Of a DNA stretch of 27,075 bases, positions 7,624 through 14,128 are shown piece by piece (within the stretch, counting starts at the first letter, position 1; every line of letters starts with the position of its first letter). The stretch is taken from positions 1 to 27,075 of IMG/VR virus record IMGVR_UViG_3300046507_000703; one strand, given 5' to 3'. The notes under the pieces were generated by a model. It searched no databases. It had not been told where the DNA came from and saw nothing but the letters and a program-made list of their open reading frames with translations. The position numbers and the translations under genes are program-made. The stretch is from a virus.

Positions 7624-9423
7624 TTATGCGCCTACTACAGAGACTGGAAGGTTATGAACCAGAATAATCACACACTGATCAGCAAAGCGTTCAAGAGGGT
7701 TCAACTCAGATGCTTGTGTAGCCTGAATTGTTACACCTGACTCGAAGTCCACAGTGTTTGATTCACGAACGGTCATAGGGTTTGTTACAAAACCTACAAA
7801 TGGATTGCGTACAGCTTCACCAGAACGACCAACAACCATGATTTCAGCTGTATTGTCATGCTCGGCCAATAAGCCTGAGTCTGCCGGAACGTGATAAACG
7901 TTAATATTTCCGTCAATAGAACCAATACGTGTAATTTGGTTAGGAGAGCCAACCGCATTGGATACTTTTTTGTAGTGGGTATCGTCTGAAAGGTTGTCAA
8001 ATAGCACTGACATTTTGTCAGTTACGAAAATGTCGTGGCCAGATGGCACCACATCAAGAATGTGGTTAATAATTACTTTTGCAGAGCTGACGGTTACAAG
8101 CAATTCACGAGCTTGATCAGATGTGTTGTTAAATGATGGTGTGTTAGTCGCCCCACGTGATAAATCAGCGACTAATACGCGGTCAAAACCTTTCGCACGG
8201 CGCTTAATTGCTTTAAGTAAACGAAGGTTTTGCTCAAGCATGTACTTAGATGCCACAACAGCTGTAACAGCACCACGCATATCAACACCAAGCTCACGCT
8301 GCATTTGGTTGATTGCGTCATTTGATGCACGGTAAACAGCGCGCATTGGATATGCATAAACACGGCGGGCAACAAGATCAATGTCTACAGAAGGAACAAG
8401 GAGAGCCGGCTTGCCATCTACTTTACGTTCATAATCTGCAATTAAGTTGATTGTTACTTCAGCGTCATCTGGTAATTCGTCTGCAAATTCAACATATACC
8501 GTATTGGCTGTTAAATTAGCTTCACCAGATCGAACACGAACATCAATTTTGCCGCCGTTACCATCATCAACTTTAAGGTTATGTTTTGGTACTGGGATAA
8601 TGCTAGATACACCATCAAATTTGGCATGGTTTACAGTTGCATCATTACCAACTTCAACACCATTCACATAAATACGAACACGGCCACCCATAAACGGTAA
8701 TGGTTTAGCATTTGCATCAGGTGTGCGCTTGTCGTTATCTGCATACGATACAGTTGGCGATAAGGTATATTTTGTTGGAGTTACAGCATCTTTAGTTGCT
8801 GCAAATTCAAACTGAGAGTCAAAGTATTGGCGTGTAGCAATTGAACCGTCTAAATAATCGTTTTCTTTAACTTCACCGAATGTATTTTTTGCGACATTAC
8901 GGCCGTAAATAATTGGAACTTCATTCGAGCCATTCACGTTTGGCAAATAGGCTACAAGTGGTAAAGAGTTTGCAATACGGGTTGCAATTGTCACGACTGC
9001 TAAGGATGGAATAACAGAGTTTGATTCCATACCAGAAGAATTTAATTGAGTCCCGTTAGAACTATCGTATTCGTCTTTAACAACCTTTAAACCAGCACTT
9101 AAAGCAGATGCGATCATGTCAGCACGTGGTAAATCACCACCGTTTGCTGCTTGATAAGCAGTAATACCAGTTTCAATTGCACGTAAGATATATGGCTGGC
9201 CATCTTTGCCAATGCTGTCGAAAATATCAACTAATGTTTGTGGGATTGCAGATTCAACAATATTTTCTTTTACTGCGGTGTCATAGCAGCTGTCATACGC
9301 ATCAACAACGCTTGCATTACTTTTACTACGAATGTTTTGGAAATCAGCTAAGAAACGATTTGTCGCAACAAGCTCGCGTTGCATTGCTTCATATTCTTTC
9401 TTTTCGCTTTCAGTCAAAGCCAT
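7624..9423 (-). CDS. Major capsid protein, HK97-fold
   Basis: This 599-residue protein has the layout of a large-phage major capsid protein: a helical N-terminal region (about residues 1-130), a conserved block (SLAVVTIATRIANSLPLVAYLP, about 140-160), an inserted beta-rich domain at about 240-335 (Ig-like pattern, GGRVRIYVNGVEV) and a C-terminal A-domain-like part (SAKVIINHILDVVPSGHDIFV). Such proteins form the icosahedral shell. It stands first behind a GGGAAC element with its own terminator-like hairpin after the stop. Its GAGG ribosome binding site lies inside one arm of a perfect 14-bp inverted repeat, unusual for what should be the most abundant phage protein. Confidence 0.8.
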   Translation of the reverse strand: MALTESEKKEYEAMQRELVATNRFLADFQNIRSKSNASVVDAYDSCYDTAVKENIVESAIPQTLVDIFDSIGKDGQPYILRAIETGITAYQAANGGDLPRADMIASALSAGLKVVKDEYDSSNGTQLNSSGMESNSVIPSLAVVTIATRIANSLPLVAYLPNVNGSNEVPIIYGRNVAKNTFGEVKENDYLDGSIATRQYFDSQFEFAATKDAVTPTKYTLSPTVSYADNDKRTPDANAKPLPFMGGRVRIYVNGVEVGNDATVNHAKFDGVSSIIPVPKHNLKVDDGNGGKIDVRVRSGEANLTANTVYVEFADELPDDAEVTINLIADYERKVDGKPALLVPSVDIDLVARRVYAYPMRAVYRASNDAINQMQRELGVDMRGAVTAVVASKYMLEQNLRLLKAIKRRAKGFDRVLVADLSRGATNTPSFNNTSDQARELLVTVSSAKVIINHILDVVPSGHDIFVTDKMSVLFDNLSDDTHYKKVSNAVGSPNQITRIGSIDGNINVYHVPADSGLLAEHDNTAEIMVVGRSGEAVRNPFVGFVTNPMTVRESNTVDFESGVTIQATQASELNPLERFADQCVIILVHNLPVSVVGA

Positions 9424-9425
9424 TA

Positions 9426-9474
9426 AAAATTACCTCATTGTGCCTTTATGCGGCGGTTGAAATGAGGTAATTTT
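9426..9474 (-). promoter_or_regulatory. 14-bp hairpin sequestering the major capsid ribosome binding site
   Basis: Perfect 14-bp inverted repeat (AAAATTACCTCATT with AATGAGGTAATTTT; arms 9426-9439 and 9461-9474) with a 21-base loop. In the mRNA the 3' arm contains the GAGG ribosome binding site (9433-9436), with the ATG following at 9421-9423. Folded, it should block initiation. Confidence 0.7.
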
Positions 9475-9495
9475 GCAAGCCCTAAAAAGTGCTAA

Positions 9496-9510
9496 TTTTT
9501 TTTGTTCCCA
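9496..9510 (-). promoter_or_regulatory. GGAAC/A-tract element 3 (before major capsid gene)
   Basis: Minus strand TGGGAACAAAAAAAA, 85 bp before the capsid start codon. It is the only promoter-like signal between the 9550 gene and the capsid gene. Confidence 0.65.
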
Positions 9511-9549
9511 ACCTTATTTTTATTAAAAAATAATTTGTTTTACTTGGTA

Positions 9550-10101
9550 TTACGGTACATCCGGCCGCTTATCAAACAGCCCTATATACGCGAGATCATC
9601 ACGTTTATTAAGTAAGTATTTCACGCCAAAATCGCCAACTAGCGTTTGTCCCTGTGCTCCTACATTTTCCAACCATAAAGCAAAATCTTCACTTAATAGA
9701 AGGCACATAATGTCACCACTTTTTAACGTCCACTCGACCGGGTTTTCATACTGCTTAAACAGATCAAGATCATTATCAAAAGGCTCGACATACGCAAGAA
9801 ATGAAGGCTCGCCGCCATCTACGGCGATTAACCCTCTATTTAGTGCTGCACCTGTAAAACTATCGAGCAATACCATTGCATAACCCTTTTGTTCATAATC
9901 TACGGCTTGCTCGTCATCCTCTCCCATGACACCTAAACCGCCCCAGCTGTCATCTAGTCTTTTACCTTGGTTTGTATCTAATACCTTTTTTCCATATACC
10001 AGCGCTGGTATAGATGAAGTGGTCGTTAAAACCATTTGCCGAGCCATTCTCCGGCGACCATCTAAAACTTGTTGCGCTATGGAATTAATACTTCCTTTCA
10101 C
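9550..10101 (-). CDS. Hypothetical virion-cluster protein
   Basis: This 183-residue protein starts with GTG at 10099-10101 with GGTGGA upstream and overlaps the SWIM-finger gene by 17 bp. It reads as a compact globular protein with an N-terminal basic helix (about residues 10-22) and a C-terminal half of alternating strands (GDIMCLLLSEDFALWLENVG). I do not recognise the family. It is last in the operon 9550-12894, directly upstream of the capsid gene. A head or neck component would fit that place but is unproven. Confidence 0.65.
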   Translation of the reverse strand: MKGSINSIAQQVLDGRRRMARQMVLTTTSSIPALVYGKKVLDTNQGKRLDDSWGGLGVMGEDDEQAVDYEQKGYAMVLLDSFTGAALNRGLIAVDGGEPSFLAYVEPFDNDLDLFKQYENPVEWTLKSGDIMCLLLSEDFALWLENVGAQGQTLVGDFGVKYLLNKRDDLAYIGLFDKRPDVP

Positions 10102-11131
10102 TTTCCACCTTCATATAAAAATCAAAATCTTTTTTATCAATTAAACCAGCTCGATAGTTAGACTCTAAACGAGCTATACGCCGTGCCTTTTCATCAAGCT
10201 TTCCTTGCTTTTGGGTAACCCTTTTGGCTTCCTGATTGATCCGTTTTGCAATCTTATTTGCTTCAGTGGCCGCACGTGGCTTAATGGTATGTATAGCTTT
10301 TTGACCTTGTTCAATTTGTTCATCCAGCATCTTGGCCATTGTTTTAGGAGTAGCTGTATAACGGCGGCCATGCTGCTTAGTTCGGTCCTTTTTAATTGCC
10401 ATCTGCAAGTACCGCTGGCCTAATGGGGTACGGCAAAATTGAACGGTTCGCAAAATGTGTTTACATGCAATACCGGTTAAATCCGGGTTACGTTCTTTTG
10501 GAAAACCAGCTTCCTTCCGGCCGTGCACGAAATTGCCTAGCGTAGCAATGTAGCGATACCAGAATGTAAAACGCTCGCAGTCACACTCAATTTTAACTTT
10601 ACCGTTGGCCAATCTATTTTTAACCGTGCTCCCCTTTTCTTTTTCTGGTGATAAAACAACACTGTCATAGGCCAGAAATTCAATATTCACCAGGTGATTA
10701 AACTTCTTACTGTTGGGACCCGCATTCGTCACAAAAGTTACCGTGCCAGCTCTCCTGGAAACTGGCATAGCAACGTGGATCTCTTTGTTGGCTCTTTCAA
10801 TATCTTCATGACGAGATAGGCTAATAATTTGCGGCAGTGTAATACCGCCTTTATATAGCGCTCCTATCGTTTCAATATTTTGCTGAAATGCTTGAATGTC
10901 CTGAAGTGTAATTAATCTGAGTTCAAGACCGCCAAGGGTTGTTTTTAATGCCCTTTTAAAATCATATTCGCCGTTTACATCATTAGGCCGCAGAAAGACG
11001 GGTTTAGACTCGTCATTTTTTTCGGCCAAGTTACGGCGATTTTTATCTTCTTTAAGTCCTTCTAGGGCCTTTTTTTTAAGGCCCGACTCCATGAGAATTT
11101 TTCTAAATTGATCAGGTTGGAAAATTTTCAT
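10085..11131 (-). CDS. SWIM-type zinc-finger protein
   Basis: This 348-residue protein contains a CxC...CxH pattern with Cys183, Cys185, Cys223 and His225 (CDC and CKH). That is the arrangement of SWIM zinc fingers, which bind DNA or proteins. The N-terminus is Lys/Arg-rich, and the last 80 residues (about 265-345) are a long basic coiled coil. The ATG overlaps the preceding gene in an ATGA junction with GGAGG nearby. Similar SWIM-like fingers are known in some large phages, where their role is unclear. The place among head genes suggests a virion or packaging-linked role, perhaps a DNA-bound head protein. The zinc-site reading is good; the role is inference. Confidence 0.65.
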   Translation of the reverse strand: MKIFQPDQFRKILMESGLKKKALEGLKEDKNRRNLAEKNDESKPVFLRPNDVNGEYDFKRALKTTLGGLELRLITLQDIQAFQQNIETIGALYKGGITLPQIISLSRHEDIERANKEIHVAMPVSRRAGTVTFVTNAGPNSKKFNHLVNIEFLAYDSVVLSPEKEKGSTVKNRLANGKVKIECDCERFTFWYRYIATLGNFVHGRKEAGFPKERNPDLTGIACKHILRTVQFCRTPLGQRYLQMAIKKDRTKQHGRRYTATPKTMAKMLDEQIEQGQKAIHTIKPRAATEANKIAKRINQEAKRVTQKQGKLDEKARRIARLESNYRAGLIDKKDFDFYMKVESERKY

Positions 11132-11409
11132 TCCTCCACCTCATATTTTTTTCGCAGCTGCAAAATGTCTAAATATGTGGGGAAATAAAAAGCTTTAAGC
11201 GGTAAAAGTTCGTGAGCATAAGAAACGCCACACGCAATTTTTACCTCATCAACATACTTCCAACTTTGATAAAGACGAAAGCTCACAAGCCCTGGATTAG
11301 CTACTTCATCAGCTTGAATTTGGTAATAACGCAAGTTGTAAGATTTGCCACGGCGTTGAACGCGCTCAATTAGCTGTCGTAATGCGATTTGATATTCATT
11401 TAAAAGCAC
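11128..11409 (-). CDS. Small hypothetical protein
   Basis: This 93-residue protein starts with GTG at 11407-11409, with GGAG about 11 bases upstream, 18 bp after the Ig-repeat gene. Its stop overlaps the SWIM gene start (ATGA), so the two are coupled. It is rich in Tyr, Leu and Arg with no membrane segment. The length and position would fit a head-tail adaptor, but no family signature is visible. Confidence 0.6.
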   Translation of the reverse strand: MLLNEYQIALRQLIERVQRRGKSYNLRYYQIQADEVANPGLVSFRLYQSWKYVDEVKIACGVSYAHELLPLKAFYFPTYLDILQLRKKYEVEE

Positions 11410-11427
11410 GGCGTTTCAGCTCCGTTA

Positions 11428-12894
11428 TTAGGCGTTAAGCTGAATTGCTTTATAAACTGTGCTACCCACGATGCATGACACAACGATAGGCTCACTAGGA
11501 GAAAGCACTCTACCTAAATCAATTGTAAAGTCTCCATGTGCTACTTCAGTGTCTAATGTGCTGTTATCTTCAAATGTCACTCGAATCGTTGCATTCGCAT
11601 CAACACTACCTGTAACACTTTGAGCGCCATCTAAAGCAGCTGTAAACGTAGTAATCCCTGAGTTAATAATGTCTAAACTGTAATGCAATTCAACTTGTGC
11701 TGAAGCGGTCGAAACAAGAACAGAATCGCCGTCATTTAATGCAGAGGTTAATACAGTATTCCATTTGCCTTGAGCATTACTTAGCACTTCAAAAGCGGTA
11801 TTTACTCCGGCAATAATGGTGACTTCTGTTTGAGCTTCAGCTGTACCTTCTAAATGTAGAGAATCAATTATTTTTGCAGATAGTTTGAACTCAATATCAG
11901 ACGGGCCAGTATATGTGACATTTGGTAATGCAATGCCATCAATCGAAATTTCAACAATGGCATCTGTAGGTAATCCGGCAACGAGATCCACTTTCCATAC
12001 ACCACTAGCACTAGCCATTGTTGTAAATTCACCATATTTAGGCGTTTTTATTAAGATATTGGCCATTGGGGAAGACGTACCAGCAACAAATTGACCGGCT
12101 GCCTGGTCCAGCTGTACGTTTATTTTATAAAAGGTTTCACTTTGAGTAAGGGAATGTTGGTCATTTAAGCTTACAAAGATACTTACGATATCCTGGTGCA
12201 ATAACGGCGCTGTTAGCTCGATAGCCCACGATAAATCATTTGCTGCAATCGCCTGATATGTCTGTTCACCAATCGCTACATTTACTGTTGCACGTACATC
12301 TTCGACCGTTCCTGTAATTCTCTGGCCATCATTTGAAATATCAAATGTAAAACCTTCGTTTAATGGCTCTACCGGTTCTTCTCGTTCGATATTAAACACA
12401 ATAAATGACGTATCAAGAGTAGTGTCATCCACTAGAATTTTATTAGTACCAAATTGAAGCTGTTTCTCTACATCTAGTTGGTAATTCCAGGTGCTATCAC
12501 TTTCTGGCAATACACGAACTGAGCTGTCATCTTCAAAAATTATTCGTACAGTGCTATCAATTGGCGCCGTCCCTTTTAAAGTTTGGGTTACGGCGTCATA
12601 AACGGCTGTTAAATGGGCCTGATCTGTATCTATGGCATCGTTAGAAGAAGAATATGAAAAAGCTTGTGTACCAAGTAAATTATTGGCCGTATTGAGAATA
12701 CGCTTAATGGTTTTATCGTTAATGTCGCCCTTTGCTTCAATATGATAAGTTGCGCCGGCTGGCAAACTCACAGTATGTTTTGCTTCTAAAATTAATTCTG
12801 CACCATCTGAAAATGAGGTTTCATTCACAACGGTTTGACGATCTGAATTAATAGTTGTAGTAACTGTGTGCTTTAGTTCTTGGCCAAAATCCAT
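11428..12894 (-). CDS. Ig-like repeat protein, likely virion surface decoration
   Basis: Started at the ATG at 12892-12894 (MDFGQELKH) the product is 488 residues; a TTG four codons upstream is unlikely. From about residue 100 it consists of roughly five degenerate repeats of 75-95 residues with the bacterial Ig-like pattern: a G-T/S-V/A-x2-x-A-x-V start, then a Gly-x-W or similar turn (SGVWKVDL, QGKWNTVL) and a strand pair. Ig-like domains on phage particles bind weakly to carbohydrates and are often dispensable. The N-terminal 95 residues differ and may be the attachment domain. It is first in a four-gene operon behind a GTGGAAC element. Confidence 0.7.
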   Translation of the reverse strand: MDFGQELKHTVTTTINSDRQTVVNETSFSDGAELILEAKHTVSLPAGATYHIEAKGDINDKTIKRILNTANNLLGTQAFSYSSSNDAIDTDQAHLTAVYDAVTQTLKGTAPIDSTVRIIFEDDSSVRVLPESDSTWNYQLDVEKQLQFGTNKILVDDTTLDTSFIVFNIEREEPVEPLNEGFTFDISNDGQRITGTVEDVRATVNVAIGEQTYQAIAANDLSWAIELTAPLLHQDIVSIFVSLNDQHSLTQSETFYKINVQLDQAAGQFVAGTSSPMANILIKTPKYGEFTTMASASGVWKVDLVAGLPTDAIVEISIDGIALPNVTYTGPSDIEFKLSAKIIDSLHLEGTAEAQTEVTIIAGVNTAFEVLSNAQGKWNTVLTSALNDGDSVLVSTASAQVELHYSLDIINSGITTFTAALDGAQSVTGSVDANATIRVTFEDNSTLDTEVAHGDFTIDLGRVLSPSEPIVVSCIVGSTVYKAIQLNA

Positions 12895-12947
12895 AACTCT
12901 ATCCAATTAAAAGAAAGAGTAATTTTGAATAGTGGCCAAAGGTGTGA

Positions 12948-12963
12948 TTTTTTTTGTTCCACC
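12948..12963 (-). promoter_or_regulatory. GGAAC/A-tract element 4 (before Ig-repeat gene)
   Basis: Minus strand GGTGGAACAAAAAAAA, 67 bp before the Ig-repeat gene start and just downstream of the terminator of the non-coding RNA. The structural operon is thus insulated from the inserted unit. Confidence 0.6.
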
Positions 12964-12995
12964 TTCGCTGGATTATATTTTTTTGAATAACCTAA

Positions 12996-13123
12996 AAACG
13001 AAAAACCCCATTCAAATAAATGAACGGGGTAATTCACCGGTAACCGGGTGCTAATGTAGAAGCGTGATTCTCACGGCTTCGAGTTACGAAACCGTTTATC
13101 TCAGTGGTCAACTACTAGCTGAT
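12996..13123 (-). ncRNA. Structured non-coding RNA divergent from the Abi-like gene, putative RNA antitoxin
   Basis: A complete small transcription unit is visible: promoter at 13130-13158, predicted start near 13123, and intrinsic terminator at 13005-13030. The RNA would be about 120-130 nt and has no good reading frame. It can form GGTTTCG-TAACT-CGAAGCC (13075-13093), CACC(C)GG-TTA-CCGGTG (13035-13050) and an alternative hairpin at 13059-13080 that shares six bases with the first, so the two are mutually exclusive or part of a pseudoknot. A conserved RNA (the abiF motif) is known beside abiF genes and acts as antitoxin in AbiF systems. Identity with that motif is inference; a covariance-model search would decide. 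Confidence 0.65.
13001..13030 (-). terminator. Intrinsic terminator of the non-coding RNA
   Basis: Minus strand: a 10-bp stem (ACCCCGTTCA with TGAATGGGGT, one G-U pair) with a TTTATT loop, followed by TTTTT-CG-TTTTT. On the other strand the stem has an A-C mismatch and no T-run, so it acts in the minus direction. Confidence 0.85.
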
Positions 13124-13129
13124 GGGGGT

Positions 13130-13158
13130 ATCATAGGAAAATTATCAAATGATGTCAA
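13130..13158 (-). promoter_or_regulatory. Near-perfect sigma-70 promoter of the non-coding RNA
   Basis: On the minus strand the -35 is TTGACA (13153-13158), the spacer is exactly 17 bp, and the -10 is TATGAT (13130-13135). This is the best host-type promoter in the window and unlike the GGAAC elements that precede the phage genes. The -10 region read on the plus strand is TATCAT, the likely -10 of the Abi-like gene, so the two divergent promoters should compete for polymerase. Confidence 0.8.
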
Positions 13159-13170
13159 CCGTCACATATC

Positions 13171-14079
13171 ATGCCGAATACAATAACTTACACTTCTCTT
13201 TCTAATGTAATACCACAACAACGACTATTAATGTTTGAAAAAGTTTTTCAAACAACAGATCCAATCGAAGTGCATGGTGCATATATTTGGACTGTGAAAG
13301 TAGCTGCTAGTTTACTCCCTTTATTAAGTACGTTTGAAGTAGCATTGCGAAATGCCATACATACGTGTGCTACCAAAAATATTGGCCTTGATTGGTATGA
13401 TATTTTAGAAACAAAAGTAAGAACTAAATTTCATCATGGCCAACGAGATCAAAACAATATTAATTGGCACTTTGGAGAAGTGAAAAGAATCAAACAAAAG
13501 ATTGCTGGGAAAACACCGCCTAATGGCTTAACAAAACACGATTTACTAGTAGCAAAAATGGATTTTGGCTTTTGGGATAATCTACTAAGAGAATGCTTTT
13601 CTAAAAACAATTATTCAAAAGCGTTATGGCCAAAGTATTTAAATGATGTATTTCCTAACTTACCAAGAAACCATACAAACTCCATAATTCAAAGAGAAGT
13701 CTCATCTTTGCGAGAGTTGCGAAATGAAATCTCTCACCACTCACCAATCTGGAAAAAAACGAATGTCGTTGATGACATTACGGCTATTCAATTTATTAAT
13801 TCTCAAATTGATAAAATTATAGAAATGATTAATTGGTTGTCTAAAGATGCTGTTAATTGGCTTGAGGTCCACATGCTACAAGCAGAAGCAAGAAGGATTG
13901 CAACCAAAGAGTTTCTATATCTTTGCCAACGCAAAAATATGCAAAATATGGAAATAAAGTGTAGCACTTTTAAACGTCAAATCACTTCCAAGCTGAAAGC
14001 ATTAGACAAAGATGCCTTCACTCTAATTAAACATAATGAAAAATGCCTATATGTGCTGACCAAAATTTCAGTTCGCTAA
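13171..14079 (+). CDS. Abi-like HEPN protein (Abi_2/AbiF-related), putative RNase toxin
   Basis: This is the only plus-strand gene. The 302-residue product shows the Abi-like pattern: FEVALRNAIH (residues 55-64), DFGFWDNLL (131-139), LWPKYLNDVFPNL (152-164) and LRNEISHHSPIW (183-194). The last contains Arg184-x4-His189, a canonical HEPN RNase motif. Arg60/His64 form a shorter RxxxH in a family-typical block. Abi-like HEPN proteins cut RNA and stop growth on infection. The C-terminal 100 residues are helical and basic. No Shine-Dalgarno sequence is visible. A plausible promoter (TGGTCA-N18-TATCAT, 13105-13134) shares its -10 region with the promoter of the divergent RNA. Family assignment is good; the toxin role is inferred from relatives. 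Confidence 0.75.
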   Translation: MPNTITYTSLSNVIPQQRLLMFEKVFQTTDPIEVHGAYIWTVKVAASLLPLLSTFEVALRNAIHTCATKNIGLDWYDILETKVRTKFHHGQRDQNNINWHFGEVKRIKQKIAGKTPPNGLTKHDLLVAKMDFGFWDNLLRECFSKNNYSKALWPKYLNDVFPNLPRNHTNSIIQREVSSLRELRNEISHHSPIWKKTNVVDDITAIQFINSQIDKIIEMINWLSKDAVNWLEVHMLQAEARRIATKEFLYLCQRKNMQNMEIKCSTFKRQITSKLKALDKDAFTLIKHNEKCLYVLTKISVR

Positions 14080-14094
14080 TTTTCCATAAATTAA

Positions 14095-14120
14095 CCGGGG
14101 TAATGATATCGCTACCCCGG
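14095..14120. terminator. Hairpin between the convergent Abi-like and fibre genes
   Basis: A perfect 8-bp stem (CCGGGGTA with TACCCCGG) and a 10-base loop lie between the ends of two convergent genes, 16 bp after the Abi-like stop and 9 bp after the fibre stop. Neither strand has a strong T-run right after it, so it may be a weak bidirectional terminator or an mRNA-end stabiliser. Confidence 0.55.
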
Positions 14121-14128
14121 CAAATCTT

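Noticed and set aside
12996-13123. Type III (ToxIN-like) toxin-antitoxin RNA
   Set aside because: Those antitoxins are tandem repeats upstream of the toxin in the same direction; here the RNA is divergent and has no repeats.
13000-13140. A tRNA or tmRNA-like gene in the structured gap before the Abi-like gene
   Set aside because: No acceptor stem with CCA, no T-loop consensus and no anticodon arm could be laid out; promoter, terminator and hairpins fit a regulatory RNA better.
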